From the NCBI RefSeq assembly GCF_018687715.1, contig NC_056760.1, forward strand, positions 4,873,501 to 4,937,500: DNA of 64,000 nt, read 5' to 3'. Source of the DNA: Carya illinoinensis. Lineage: Eukaryota; Streptophyta; Magnoliopsida; Fagales; Juglandaceae. The stretch's first letter is position 1, and every line of letters begins with the position of its first letter. A program made the position numbers and the translations under genes. A model generated the notes under the pieces. The model saw only the letters and a list, made by a program, of their open reading frames with translations, was not told the DNA's origin and ran no database searches. Of the stretch, positions 24,043 through 35,240 are shown piece by piece.

Positions 24043-24537
24043 TTTTAGACTTTGAGGGATATCAGAACTGCTTTAATTATGCGTTTCTCTTTCTTTTATT
24101 TCAATTTTTTAAGGGATAAGAATTTGAGAAAATCTTAAGAGAGGAGAGGGGGGGTGGGGGAGATAATGAATATTGCCTAAAAGTCATATATTTGAAATAG
24201 AAAAAGTCTATGAAAGCATTTATAATGATAGAAAAACTAAGGAAAAAATTGCATTCAAAGTAATTCGATATATATACTATATGAGTTCTTTTACTTGTCG
24301 CCCTTACTAGGGGTGAGCATCGGCCGGTCCGGACCGGCAAAACTGACCGGACCGGCACTGTTTGGACCGGTCCGGACCGAATTGGGTCCGGTCCGGTCCG
24401 GTCCGGTCCCATTTTTAAAGGACCGAAAAGATTCGGTCCGGTCCCGGTCCGGGAGTTTTTCACCCCGGACCGGACCGGACCGGACCGAATAGAAATAAAA
24501 ATAAATAAATATTATTTATATATATTATTTATATAAT

Positions 24538-24828
24538 AGTATTAGCATATTACTAATATATATAATAGTATACTATATGTATATATATTAAATATATTAC
24601 AATATAATTACATAAATATTAAAAAAAATGTCATTAAATATTAGCATATTATATAAATATATAGTTATTAGTTATAGTATTGTTATTATTACATATATTT
24701 ATTAGTTATAGTATTATTACTAATAGACTAATAGTATTAGCATATTACTAATATATATATAATACTATATGTATATATTTTAAATATATTACAATATAAT
24801 TACATAAATATTAAAAAAAATGTCATTA
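24538..24828. repeat. Internal direct repeats of the hAT-like element
   Basis: The segment 24538-24636 recurs at 24733-24828 with small differences. Both begin AGTATTAGCATATTACTAAT and end ATGTCATTA. Confidence 0.85.
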
Positions 24829-24829
24829 G

Positions 24830-24832
<3 letters not shown>

Positions 24833-24865
<33 letters not shown>
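24833..24865. repeat. Poly(A) run of 33
   Basis: A homopolymer run directly after the second internal repeat copy of the hAT-like element. Confidence 0.95.
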
Positions 24866-24867
<2 letters not shown>

Positions 24868-25569
24868 AGTCAACCTTGGACCGAATGGACCTACCGGACC
24901 GGACCGGTCCTGATGGAGTTCGGTCCGGTCCAGGGTGGGAAAACCCTGGACCGAATAGGTCCGGTCCGGTCCACAAAACCTCTCCGGACCGGACCGGACC
25001 GAACTCACCCCTAGCCCTTACAGCATATTATTATCCTTTTTTTTTTTACAGCATTATTATTATCCTACTTATCTAACGTTCTAGTACTATATATATAGTA
25101 ATCCTTAGATCAATTATTGCTAAAAAGAATATAAAAATTCAATTATTATTAAATTCTCCATATATAAGCCAGCAAGCTAGAATAACACAGAAACGCGCGT
25201 AAAATCACGTAAACAAACAAGAAAAGATAAATTTGCGAGTCGACAAATGATCCCAAAGTGTAAGCCTGATATGATATGAGAATAAACAAATAACATAGAA
25301 AGCTATGCATGGTAAAATTATCTTGTCCTTCAGAATCTCATGAAGATAGCCCCAGAATATATCGACCACCTCGTACAATCAATCTAGAAAATCCTCAGCT
25401 CAGTATGAATATGATCATTAAAACTAGGTACGGAGGACAAGAGTCATGTGACGCCCCCGGCATCCATGCTGAAAAAAGTAACACTTTGGATCCCCGATAT
25501 ATCTGTAAAAACCTATGGCCCTAAACAAGAAAGTTCGCTCCATAAGATTTGAAAAGATTCGCCCCTCAA

Positions 25570-25756
25570 CTCGTTTGCTATCGTCTAGTCTCGTAATTAT
25601 AATTTTTTTTTAAATTTTAATATAAAATATAATAAATAATTTAATTTTAAAAATTTTTAAATAATAATAATATTAATAAAATATTTTAAAAATATTTTAT
25701 TTAATTTTTAACTTTTATCTTAATTTAATTTAATTCAATTCAATTTAATGTCTAAA
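25570..25756. mobile_element. AT-rich MITE, reverse orientation
   Basis: The same pattern as the copies at 6852 and 23883: an A/T core with ATAATAATAATATTAATAAA and an end reading TAATGTCTAAACG. It is diverged. Confidence 0.4.
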
Positions 25757-27419
25757 CGTAATTAATATCTGAACTAGTTTATGGGAATATTCCTTTATTT
25801 ATTCAACTTGAGATATTTTATGTGGTTAATTTGGAGAAAATTATCTTCTTATTTATTTATTTAAAGTTAATGATTTTAAGACCATAAATATATATATATA
25901 TATACGTATAAAGTTATTATATTATCAAATCTACGTGTAGAGCTGCAGAGCACGTCATCTCGCATATTATTTAAATAGTAAATTTTAATTTTAAAATTTA
26001 TCTTTTAAATTAAATTATAATACATAAATATTTTATTAAATTTACTTTATACTTGATAATATAATTATAGACATATATTTAATGTTTAGTTACAAATCAA
26101 CAGGAATTTATAATTGTTAATGCTTTATAATTCTTGTCTCTGTTTATTTTATTGCGCGCCCAGTTCATCAGGTCCAACAAGTTTTACATTTTAAAATAGT
26201 GAAAGATCGTCAAAAATCTCTTTTGTTTGGCTTTTATATTATATGAAGTCAGTCTCTTTCTAAAACCATTTTAGAAAAATGGCCCCCCGTTACTGATTTC
26301 TAAAAGGGCCCACATAAAACAGGGAATGGTACAAGTCTTGGATGCAAGTTTGCTCGACCCCTTCCTTGAAATAAAAGGTGGTCAGGTTAATCTCCTATAT
26401 ACATAGCTTTCAGCTAGCGTCGCTGTCTGTTGACATCGGAATATTATTTTCTTTTTCTTTCCTTTCAAGTTTGTGGACCTCCGATTATAGGTAGGAGGGA
26501 GGTGCATGTATCTACGTGGCTTATATATGATTATAATTTTCTTTTTAAAGCGCAGTTAACAAAGATAACTTATAAAATTAATGTAATGACTTTATATAAT
26601 AAGTTAAGATAATTTTATAATTTAATTTAATTTATAAATTTATTTTATGAGATTTTTTTTTTTTTTTTAATTTTTGAATAAAGCGTTTTTTCTTCTTGGC
26701 TTTTATTCGCACATCAAAGACAGATAATACAAAACGACAAGATTGTACAAATCTGGGTGTTAGCATTTAGCAACCACTACCATACGCAGACAAACTAACC
26801 AATAATAAAGACAAAAGTTACGAAAGCAAGCAATTAAAGGGAGTAAATAAAAATAAAAATAAAAAATCTTCAATAAAAAGTAGAGGCCGTGAAGAGCGCG
26901 TAAATTAGGAACTTTTCTTCTTCATTTTGTAACGTCGAATAGAGAGGGTGAGAAGTCCGCGAGACCTTTTGATCAAGCGATGGATGGATGGATGTGTACG
27001 TACGTACACTTTTAAAATTGGATATTATATATTTTTGGAAGGAGTCTCTCGATCGCCATATATATGATCATATGCAATTTTAATTTTAATTTTACCATAT
27101 AATTATATATCGAAGTTATTGGAAATTAAGAAGAATTAATTTAATTATAGTTGGTTGGTCTGTGGATCATTATATAGTACTTGTTTTTACATTAATGTAA
27201 TAATTATTATCAAACTACCAAATATATAACTTGATTTGAAACTCTATTTTTATAATAAAATATAATATATACGATGGATGGTCTTTGTCAACATGATTTA
27301 TGTGTCAAAATATTTTACAATATTTTTTTCTCCTAATTGTCTGTCTAGCCATCCCTTTCCCCCTAGCCCCTCTTTCTTTCTGATATTTCTGTGTTTTTTT
27401 ATAGCACATCCATCTCTTC

Positions 27420-27424
<5 letters not shown>

Positions 27425-27450
<26 letters not shown>
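27425..27450. repeat. (AT)n microsatellite
   Basis: An AT dinucleotide run of 26 bp. Confidence 0.93.
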
Positions 27451-27456
<6 letters not shown>

Positions 27457-29465
27457 CACTTATATATCCCTCCGCCGGTGGGTACGACAACACTGCCTGC
27501 CTCCAAATTCACCCGCCGTGAGCTGCCAGTTATTTGTCATGTGCTATTCTACTTAAACTCAACTTTACTCTTTATAGAAAGAGGGGATTAACCTCTACTG
27601 AAAAAAGTTTGAGAGACAAACTCTTTTTTTATTTTAATTGATAATAAAGAAATAAAAAAAGGAAAATATTAAGATAAATGTGAAAAATGACATATTATAG
27701 TTTAGACCAATTTTAATAGATTTTAGAATCTATAACGTTCCGTGAATATAACACATTTGTCTCTTTTCAACCACAAATATCATATTTGAATGGTTTGGTA
27801 GTGAATAATATGATGCGTGTGTCGAGAAGAATTGTCGAAAGGGATGACGCGTGAAGACTATACACAGATTTTCACAAAACTACTAGTTTCCTCTTAACGA
27901 TTTTCGACATCTGCTTATATCGCACATATTTTTTGAAAGTTGTCGGAAAGTTATAGGTATATATTTTATAATCTTGAAGGTAGTAAAATAAAATTAAATA
28001 AAAGAAATGTTGATAAACAATATGAATTAATAGAGGAAGAGAAGCAGAGGAAGGATAAGGGAAAAATAGATCTAGAAGCCACTTATATATTAGTAGGAAT
28101 ATTTGAGCACGATATGGCCAGATCTATACTAATTATTTTACTATTAATTTGTAGACTAAAGATATCCCCTCAAGATAATGTATCTAGCTAGGGTGACGTA
28201 CGTAATTATTATTTGAGTATAATAGTAATTTTCTATATATTCCCAATTTGTGTGATAAAATGCATGTTTCTTGAAAACAAACACACCAATTTGTAATCAT
28301 ATTAGGCACGCCATGCATCCAAAAAAACAAAAAAAACTGTCATGATCATCACTATCAACATCATTAAGATTGTAGATTATATGGCTGAACCAAGAATCAT
28401 AAAAAAGACAAAAATAAAAATCAAGGTTGGGCATGCTGCATGGTCTGTCCCGCCACAACCATCGATCGTGGTATATCATCACTATATCTTGTGTACATAG
28501 GCTATGGTCACCAACTTTAGTAACTTTAATTATTATTGTTAGCAAACACCACAATCTGCTCCCTACATCCTGTCCAAGTTGCCTGTCTCTGCAATTAAAG
28601 GGAGGAAGAGAGCGTGTACGTGTGTGTGTGTGTGGTGGGGTTGTTTTTAGTTTTCCAAGCAATGTTTTAAAATGGGGTACTTGATTAAAGTTTTGAGCCC
28701 CTTTTAGTGGTACCGATGATGCAGTCAGGATCAGTCGATGACATGCATGAACATGATCGGTATCTTTGCCCCCAAGTGGCATCCTTTCGTCCTTTTGAGA
28801 TTATACATATGCATTTTGCACCATAGATTCTTGAAACCGGGAATGGTTGTTCCTTTGAAAGATGTCATTATATAAAAAGCCAATCTTCTCTGGATGTAGT
28901 GAAATTCATGGATGAAGAAAGAAAGAAACGAAACCGATGGCTAATAGCTAAGCATCTCTCATAAAAATAGTGTTCTGACAATGATTTCGGGCAAAAAGTC
29001 GCAACCACCCGAGTTTTGACTCAAACAGGTTGTCCAAATTCATTGTGATTGAATTTGGACGATTAATCAGCTTATGTTGTTTTTTCATATTATTGCTCGA
29101 GGGGGGTCACATAGGAAACAGAGTTAGACAAAGCCAACCAAAAGCTTATAATGGAACTCCATTTGTTTCTCAACATCTTCCTTGGCAGTGGTCCTACGTA
29201 CTCCATTTATGTCATGTCATTTCACTCCACTGAATAAAAGAATCACCTAAATATATGCACGAAAAATATTGGAAGTGTAATAAATAAGGCATCGCAAAAA
29301 TTAACATCGAATTTTTATCACCCTCGTTCAGAGCCCTCTCCTCAGAAATAAAGAACTGAAAGAAGAGAATTATTTCAATCTGTTCAAACCAACAATTTAA
29401 CTACAACCAAAGAGCATCATTAATTATCAACTTAGATCTTAATTTAATGTTGTGAAGAAGAAGAA

Positions 29466-29493
29466 GAGGAGGAGGAGGAGGAGGAGGAGGAGG
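29466..29493. repeat. (GGA)n microsatellite
   Basis: About nine GGA triplets following a GAA-rich stretch, about 100 bp before the copia element. Confidence 0.93.
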
Positions 29494-29711
29494 AAATAGA
29501 CATGAACTCCTTTTGTTTTTTAAAAGAAAAATATTTTAATTATAAATAAATTAAATAAAAATAAATTTACAAACTGATGTAATTTAATATTGTAAATGTT
29601 ATGGCAATTACATTTATTATTATGCTTTATTAATCTGACCTCTCTTGTTTCTATGTGTTACGTTTGGATGGATGTAAAGAAGCTTCTGGATTAGTGAAGC
29701 CTCATGACCAG

Positions 29712-29773
29712 CACGTGACTGTAAGCTACTTCAAACCGAGGCCAAGTTTGAGCCGTAGGATCTGTCCACGTGG
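29712..29773 (+). promoter_or_regulatory. Paired G-box motifs in the LTR promoter
   Basis: GCACGTGAC at 29711-29719 and the palindrome CCACGTGG at 29766-29773 lie 20-80 bp upstream of the LTR TATA box. CACGTG cores are bound by plant bHLH and bZIP factors. The same two motifs occur in the 3' LTR (about 34571-34633). Confidence 0.55.
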
Positions 29774-29790
29774 AGCCATCTGTCATGCCA

Positions 29791-29797
29791 TATAAAT
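29791..29797 (+). promoter_or_regulatory. TATA box of the 5' LTR
   Basis: TATAAAT in the first third of the LTR, between the G-boxes and the putative R region. It probably starts the genomic transcript. Confidence 0.65.
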
Positions 29798-30382
29798 GCA
29801 TCGTTTCAGCTGTATTCTTTAACCTAATTTCATTTTGTGTATTCGGCTGATTGAGAGAGGGGGGGTCCGAGAGAGAGTGAAGAGAAGGGGGAAACTAGGG
29901 TTCATGTTTGGGAAGAAAATCTTTGATTTTCTTGAGTGTAAATGAGTGCTCTGTAATCTGAGAACGTTTCTGAGGCTTCTCTGTGATGGATATTGATATC
30001 AATAAAGCTCTGAGGCCCATTCCTGCCGTGGACGTAGACCATTAGGGTCGAACCACGTAAATCGGTTGTGTTCTTTCTTTCTTGCTCTATTTTGCTTATT
30101 TCTTTATCTTCTTGATTATTAATCTTGTTGTATACGATTCCTGATTATTATTTGGATCTGTTTGCATATTAGGGTTTAGTCATAAATCTGTTTGGCTCGT
30201 TGGTTCTGTCTTGAATAAATCAGTATATGTTTTCAATATCATTACCTGTAGTACAGTTTGTATATGTATATGCTTAAAGGTTACTCTGAACATATCTGTA
30301 TAGAGTTTTGCATTCGTGTTGAGACTTTGGTATAAACAGAGTGTTGTACTAAAGGAAAGACTCAGTCATATATCATTACAAG

Positions 30383-30395
30383 TGGTATCAGAGCC
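30383..30395 (+). other. Primer binding site (initiator tRNA-Met)
   Basis: TGGTATCAGAGCC, two bases after the 5' LTR. It is the standard plant copia site complementary to the 3' end of initiator tRNA-Met and primes minus-strand DNA synthesis. Confidence 0.9.
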
Positions 30396-30402
30396 TAGGT
30401 TG

Positions 30403-33400
30403 ATGGGGACCATGAGGTTTGATATTGAAAAATTTACTGGGGAGAATGATTTCGGGCTATGGAGGATTAAGATGAGGGCATTGCTAGTCCAACATGGACT
30501 GCAAGATGCCCTCCTAGGTGAGAAAAAGAAAGGATCTTCCTCGAAAGAGGAAGATAAGGAATCTGTCCATAAGGACATTCTCCAAAAGGCACACAGTGCC
30601 TTAATCCTATCCCTTGGGGATAAGGTCCTGAGGGAAGTGGCCAGTGAGGAAACTGCTGCTGGTATATGGCTCAAATTAGAAAACTTGTATATGACTAAAT
30701 CCCTAGCAAATAGACTTCATAAGAAAACCAAACTTTATACTTTTTTTAAGATGACCCCTGGAACTTCAATAGGGCAGCACCTTGATGAGTTTAATAAAAT
30801 CATCCTAGATCTAGTAAATATAGATATCAAGGTGGAGGATGAGGATCAAGCTATTCTTTTACTTAGTTCTTTGGACTCATCTTATCAAAGCATAAAGGAA
30901 ACCATGATGTTTGGAAGAGACTCTCTTACACTAGATGAAGTACAATCTGTACTTCATACTAGGGAACTGCAATACATAGGGGAATCAAAACAAAATCATG
31001 GGGAAGGTTTGACTGTCAGGGGTAGAACAGAAAAAAGAGAAAAGAGGGGCAAGAATGAGGGCAAGAAGTTTAGGTCTAAGTCAAAAGGAAAACACTTTAA
31101 GTGTTTTCACTGTCATAAAGAAGGACATTTCAAGAAGAACTGTCCTGAAAGAAAGAATAATACAGAAAATAAGAATAAAGAGGCAGGAGATGCCTCTGTA
31201 GTATTAGAAGGATATGAAAGTGCTGAGGTACTCACTGTAAGTGAGGTTGACTCAAAAACAGAGTGGATAATGGACTCTGGCTGTTCCTTTCATATGTGTC
31301 CAATCAAAGAATGGTTTGAGACATTCTCTGAGTTAGATGGGGGGCAAGTAATTCTAGGAAACAATAAGTCCTGCAAAATCATGGGTATAGGGTCAGTGAG
31401 ACTAAAAATACATGATGGTACTGAAAGGGTTTTAAGGGAGGTTAGATTTATACCTGAGTTGAAGAGAAATTTAATTTCTCTTGGCATGCTTGATTTATCA
31501 GGCCATACCTTCAAATCTGAGGCAGGGGTTCTTAGGGTTACAAGAGGGTCCTTGGTTATTATGAAAGGAGTGATTAAGAATGGTTTATACACACTACTTG
31601 GTAAAACTATAGTTGGGGAAGCATCTTCTGTACAGAATACTGTACAGAACCAATCTGTGTTGTGGCATAGGAGGCTTGGGCATGTGAGTCAGAGGGGACT
31701 TATAGAGTTGCAAAAACAAGGTTTGTTAACTGACCATAATCTAAGCAACCTACCCTTCTGTGAGGACTGCATTTATGGGAAGGCTAAAAGGGTTAGCTTT
31801 AAGCCAGCAATCCATAATACCAAACAAACCTTAGACTATGTCCACTCTGATCTATGGGGACCTGCAAGAGTAAATTCACACAATGGAGGAAGCTATTTCC
31901 TATCATTTGTGGATGATTACTCAAGAAAGGTTTGGGTTTATATACTGAAAAATAAAAGTGACACTTTTGAGAAGTTTAAAGAGTGGAAAAACCTAGTTGA
32001 AAATCAAGTAGGTAGAAAACTCAAAGTTTTAAGGACTGATAATGGTTTAGAGTTCCTGTCAAATGATTTTAACATGTATTGTAAAAAGGAAGGAATTATT
32101 AGACATAAAACAGTGAGAGAAACCCCTCAACAGAATGGACTTGCTGAAAGAATGAATAGGACTATCCTAGAAAGAGTGAGGTGTATGTTGTCAAATTCAG
32201 GGCTGCCCAAAACCTTCTGGGCAGAAGCAACAAACACAGCAGTTCATCTTATAAATAGGTGTCCTTCTTCAGCAATAGGGTTTAAAACACCTCAGGAACT
32301 ATGGTCTGGAAAACCTCCCACTTATGACCACCTTAGAGTTTTTGGGTGTGTAGCTTATGCACATTCAAAAACTGACAAATTGGAACCTAGGGCACTTAAG
32401 TGTATTTTCATAGGGTATCCTGAAGGGGTTAAGGGATACAAACTATGGGTAGAAGGACCTGGTAGGTTTAGATGTATAGTGAGCCGAGATGTGACCTTTA
32501 ATGAGTCACAGATGGCTCGGGTACAAGAGTCACAGTCAGTGAATAATAATGACAAGTTCCTAGAGGGATCTCAGATTGAGGTGGAGCAGGTTAATACCCA
32601 ACCTGAATCTGTAACTGGTAATGACAGTGACTCTGAGGGTCAAACTTCAGAGGATACAAGTCAAGGTGGAGCTAGATCTTGGAATCTGGCTAGAGATAGA
32701 CAGAGGAGGGTGATTAAACCACCTTCAAGATATGGTCAAGCTGAACTTACCATATTTGCCTTAACAGTGGCTAATGAAGTAGTGTATCAGGAACCTAGAA
32801 CTTACAAAGAAGCTGTGACCAGCAAAGACTCCTCTAAATGGGTATTAGCCATGCATGAAGAAATGGAATCCCTGAATAAGAACAAAACTTGGGTTCTAGT
32901 ACCAAAACCCAAAGGAGTAAAATTAGTGGGATCCAAGTGGATCTTTAAGAAAAAGGAAGGCATACCAGGGATAGAAGGGACCAGGTTTAAAGCTAGGCTT
33001 GTAGCCAAAGGCTTTACACAGAGAGAAGGGATTGATTTCAATGAAATCTTCTCTCCTGTGGTTAAACATAGCTCAATTAGGCTACTTCTTGCTTATACAG
33101 CCTTTGAAAACTTGCATCTAGAACAGTTAGATGTTAAAACTGCTTTTCTGCATGGAGAACTTGAAGAAGAAATTTATATGCAACCTCCTGAAGGTTTTAC
33201 TAATGAAATTAAAAACAATCAAGTGTGTCTTCTTAAAAAATCTTTATATGGTCTTAAACAGTCACCTAGACAGTGGTATAAAAGATTTGATACACACATG
33301 ATTAACAATAATTTTAAAAGAAGTTGTTATGATAGCTGTGTCTATTACAAGGAGGAAAAAGGAATATTTGTTTACCTCCTATTGTATGTTGATGACATGC

Positions 33401-34371
33401 TGGTGGCTTGTAAAGACACTGTTATAATTGATCAAGTTAAATGCATGCTGAAATCAGAGTTTGAAATGAAAGAATTGGGCCCTGCTAAGAAAATTTTAGG
33501 TATGGAAATTGAGAGGGACAGGAGTGCTAGACTGTTATACCTGTCTCAGAAAAATTACATCTCTAAAATTCTTAAAAGATTTGGTATGGAACTTGTTAAA
33601 TCTGTTAACACACCCTTAGGTCAACACTTTAAATTATCTACAGATCAGGCCCCTAAAACAGATTCTGATATTGATTTTATGCAACAAATTCCCTATGCTA
33701 GCATGGTGGGAAGCATAATGTATGCAATGGTCTGCTCTAGACCTGATCTGACTTATGCTGTGAGTGTGGTTAGTAGGTTTATGGGGAACCCTGGTAAACC
33801 CCATTGGCAAGCTATTAAATGGGTACTAAGGTATCTAGTGGGCACTACTAACTTAGGACTCAGTTATGGAAAGGGTGTTGAGAAAGGATGTGAGTTAATT
33901 GGTTTTGTAGACTCTGATTTTGCAGGAAACATAGACTCTAGAAAATCCTTAACTGGATATGTGTTTACTGCTTTTGGAGGGGCTGTTAGTTGGAAGTCAC
34001 ACTTACAATCTGTTGTGGCTTTGTCCACAACAGAGGCTGAATATATAGCATTGACTGAAGCAATAAAGGAGGCCATTTGGTTAAAGGGCATTGCAAATGA
34101 GTTAAGTTTTTTTAATGGTAATATTTCTGTGCACTGTGATAATCAGAGTGCACTTCACTTAGCTAAAAATCAAGTTTTCCATGAAAGGTCTAAGCATATT
34201 GATATAAGGCTTCATTTTGTTAGGGATGTTATAGAGTCTAAGGTTGTGGGTGTGGAGAAGGTCTCAACTGAGGATAACCCCTCAGATATGATGACCAAGT
34301 CACTCCCAAAGTCTAAGTTCAGACACTGTCTGAACTTAATTGGCATGGAGTCTAGAGTCTGTCCCCATTAG
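30403..34371 (+). CDS. Copia gag-pol polyprotein
   Basis: A single frame of 1322 residues. The ATG at 30403 ([11 protein letters not shown]) was chosen because it is the first after the primer site and opens the usual gag N-terminus; upstream frame lies in the LTR. Order: gag, with a CCHC zinc knuckle [14 protein letters not shown] at 234-247; aspartic protease DSG at 291; pre-integrase HHCC block; integrase with D483, D546 and E582 (D-35-E spacing intact); reverse transcriptase with YVDD at 995-998; RNase H with D1170, E1211 and D1246. No stop or frameshift interrupts it and all catalytic residues inspected are present, so the element may be autonomous. The frame ends 79 bp before the 3' LTR. 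Confidence 0.96.
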   Translation: MGTMRFDIEKFTGENDFGLWRIKMRALLVQHGLQDALLGEKKKGSSSKEEDKESVHKDILQKAHSALILSLGDKVLREVASEETAAGIWLKLENLYMTKSLANRLHKKTKLYTFFKMTPGTSIGQHLDEFNKIILDLVNIDIKVEDEDQAILLLSSLDSSYQSIKETMMFGRDSLTLDEVQSVLHTRELQYIGESKQNHGEGLTVRGRTEKREKRGKNEGKKFRSKSKGKHFKCFHCHKEGHFKKNCPERKNNTENKNKEAGDASVVLEGYESAEVLTVSEVDSKTEWIMDSGCSFHMCPIKEWFETFSELDGGQVILGNNKSCKIMGIGSVRLKIHDGTERVLREVRFIPELKRNLISLGMLDLSGHTFKSEAGVLRVTRGSLVIMKGVIKNGLYTLLGKTIVGEASSVQNTVQNQSVLWHRRLGHVSQRGLIELQKQGLLTDHNLSNLPFCEDCIYGKAKRVSFKPAIHNTKQTLDYVHSDLWGPARVNSHNGGSYFLSFVDDYSRKVWVYILKNKSDTFEKFKEWKNLVENQVGRKLKVLRTDNGLEFLSNDFNMYCKKEGIIRHKTVRETPQQNGLAERMNRTILERVRCMLSNSGLPKTFWAEATNTAVHLINRCPSSAIGFKTPQELWSGKPPTYDHLRVFGCVAYAHSKTDKLEPRALKCIFIGYPEGVKGYKLWVEGPGRFRCIVSRDVTFNESQMARVQESQSVNNNDKFLEGSQIEVEQVNTQPESVTGNDSDSEGQTSEDTSQGGARSWNLARDRQRRVIKPPSRYGQAELTIFALTVANEVVYQEPRTYKEAVTSKDSSKWVLAMHEEMESLNKNKTWVLVPKPKGVKLVGSKWIFKKKEGIPGIEGTRFKARLVAKGFTQREGIDFNEIFSPVVKHSSIRLLLAYTAFENLHLEQLDVKTAFLHGELEEEIYMQPPEGFTNEIKNNQVCLLKKSLYGLKQSPRQWYKRFDTHMINNNFKRSCYDSCVYYKEEKGIFVYLLLYVDDMLVACKDTVIIDQVKCMLKSEFEMKELGPAKKILGMEIERDRSARLLYLSQKNYISKILKRFGMELVKSVNTPLGQHFKLSTDQAPKTDSDIDFMQQIPYASMVGSIMYAMVCSRPDLTYAVSVVSRFMGNPGKPHWQAIKWVLRYLVGTTNLGLSYGKGVEKGCELIGFVDSDFAGNIDSRKSLTGYVFTAFGGAVSWKSHLQSVVALSTTEAEYIALTEAIKEAIWLKGIANELSFFNGNISVHCDNQSALHLAKNQVFHERSKHIDIRLHFVRDVIESKVVGVEKVSTEDNPSDMMTKSLPKSKFRHCLNLIGMESRVCPH

Positions 34372-34417
34372 GGGGAAAGGTGCAGGAATGAGCCAATGAT
34401 GAGGATTGATATTTTTT

Positions 34418-34440
34418 TTGGCAAATAAATGTTTTGCCAA
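34418..34440 (+). other. Hairpin next to the polypurine tract
   Basis: TTGGCAAA (34418-34425) and TTTGCCAA (34433-34440) form a perfect 8-bp stem with a 7-nt loop, directly before the polypurine tract. Confidence 0.7.
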
Positions 34441-34450
34441 GGTGGAGATT
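34439..34450 (+). other. Polypurine tract
   Basis: AAGGTGGAGATT immediately before the TG of the 3' LTR. It is the expected plus-strand primer of copia elements. Confidence 0.85.
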
Positions 34451-35240
34451 TGTAAATGTTATGGCAATTACATTTATTATTATGCTTTATTAATCTGACC
34501 TCTCTTGTTTCTATGTGTTACGTTTGGATGGATGTAAAGAAGCTACTGGATTAGTGAAGCCTCATGACCAGCACGTGACTGTAAGCTACTTCAAACCGAG
34601 GCCAAGTTTGAGCCGTAGGATCTGTCCACGTGGAGCCATCTGTCATGCCATATAAATGCATCGTTTCAGCTGTATTCTTTAACCTAATTTCATTTTGTGT
34701 ATTCGGCTGATTGAGAGAGGGGGGGTCCGAGAGAGAGTGAAGAGAAGGGGGAAACTAGGGTTCATGTTTGGGAAGAAAATCTTTGATTTTCTTGAGTGTA
34801 AATGAGTGTTCTGTAATCTGAGAACGTTTCTGAGGCTTCTCTGTGATGGATATTGATATCAATAAAGCTCTGAGGCCCATTCCTGCCGTGGACGTAGACC
34901 ATTAGGGTCGAACCACGTAAATCGGTTGTGTTCTTTCTTTCTTGCTCTATTTTGCTTATTTCTTTATCTTCTTGATTATTAATCTTGTTGTATACGATTC
35001 CTGATTATTATTTGGATCTGTTTGCATATTAGGGTTTAGTCATAAATCTGTTTGGCTCGTTGGTTCTGTCTTGAATAAATCAGTATATGTTTTCAATATC
35101 ATTACCTGTAGTACAGTTTGTATATGTATATGCTTAAAGGTTACTCTGAACATATCTGTATAGAGTTTTGCATTCGTGTTGAGACTTTGGTATAAACAGA
35201 GTGTTGTACCAAAGGAAAGACTCAGGCATATATCATTACA
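34451..35240 (+). repeat. 3' LTR of the copia element
   Basis: 790 bp, 786 positions identical to the 5' LTR by line-by-line comparison. It is followed by the target duplication AATAT. Confidence 0.96.

Larger units (their letters stand above)
23038..24299. other. Intergenic between OSR copy B and the hAT-like element
   Basis: It holds the copy B 3' UTR, an (AT)n run at 23489-23516, AT-rich sequence, and a reversed copy of the GTTTGGATAATGAG MITE at about 23.88-24.04 kb. No gene was seen. Confidence 0.5.
24308..25013. mobile_element. Non-autonomous hAT-like element with CCGGACC subterminal repeats
   Basis: The inverted termini are TAGGGGTGAG on the left and CTCACCCCTA on the right. They are flanked by a perfect 8-bp target duplication GCCCTTAC (24300-24307 and 25014-25021). 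An 8-bp duplication and TAGGG-type ends are hallmarks of hAT elements. Both ends are packed with GGACC/GGTCC units in both orientations (about 24320-24490 and 24875-25010). The middle is A/T-rich, with a direct repeat of about 97 bp (24538-24636 and 24733-24828) and a 33-base A-run. It has no transposase, so movement would need a partner element. Frames through the GGACC arrays are repeat translations, not genes. Confidence 0.85.
25022..29585. other. Gene-poor intergenic region upstream of the copia element
   Basis: AT-rich, with a reversed MITE at about 25570-25756, (AT)n at 27425-27450, a GT-rich patch near 28620-28632 and a GGA repeat at 29466-29493. The longest frame (28297-28782, minus, 161 codons) overlaps simple sequence, lacks a recognisable domain and is not called. 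Confidence 0.5.
29591..30380 (+). repeat. 5' LTR of the copia element
   Basis: TG...CA ends. It has a TATA box (TATAAATG at 29791), two CACGTG cores upstream of it (29712-29717 and 29767-29772) and an AATAAA signal near 30000. The pair differs from the 3' LTR at four sites, including T/G in CTCAGTCATA versus CTCAGGCATA near the end. Confidence 0.96.
29591..35240 (+). mobile_element. Complete Ty1/copia LTR retrotransposon
   Basis: A 5650-bp element with 790-bp LTRs at 29591-30380 and 34451-35240, each beginning TGTAAATG and ending CATTACA. It is flanked by a 5-bp target duplication AATAT (29586-29590 and 35241-35245). The LTRs differ at four positions. A primer binding site for initiator tRNA-Met follows the 5' LTR, a polypurine tract precedes the 3' LTR, and a single uninterrupted gag-pol frame lies between. 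All parts needed for copying appear present. The flanks together form a MITE relative, so the element landed inside an older repeat. The protein most resembles the Tnt1/Tork type of plant copia elements, judged from memory. Confidence 0.97.

Noticed and set aside
24101..25076. Open frames on both strands rich in Gly, Pro, Arg and Ser-Val repeats
   Set aside because: They are translations of the GGACC/GGTCC arrays and A-run of the hAT-like element.
28297..28782. 161-codon frame on the minus strand
   Set aside because: Low-complexity and A/T-rich parts, a GT repeat inside, and no recognised motif. Length alone is not enough.
10681..29590. Possible microRNA or tRNA genes in the gene-poor region
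   Set aside because: I looked for well-known plant microRNA sequences and tRNA box patterns by eye and saw none. A covariance-model scan would be needed to exclude them.
30316..30402. Gag-pol extension upstream of 30403
   Set aside because: It starts at GTG, lies in the LTR and crosses the primer binding site. The ATG at 30403 opens the conserved gag start.
30366..34091. Minus-strand frames across the copia element
   Set aside because: Antisense shadows of the gag-pol frame, with no independent evidence.
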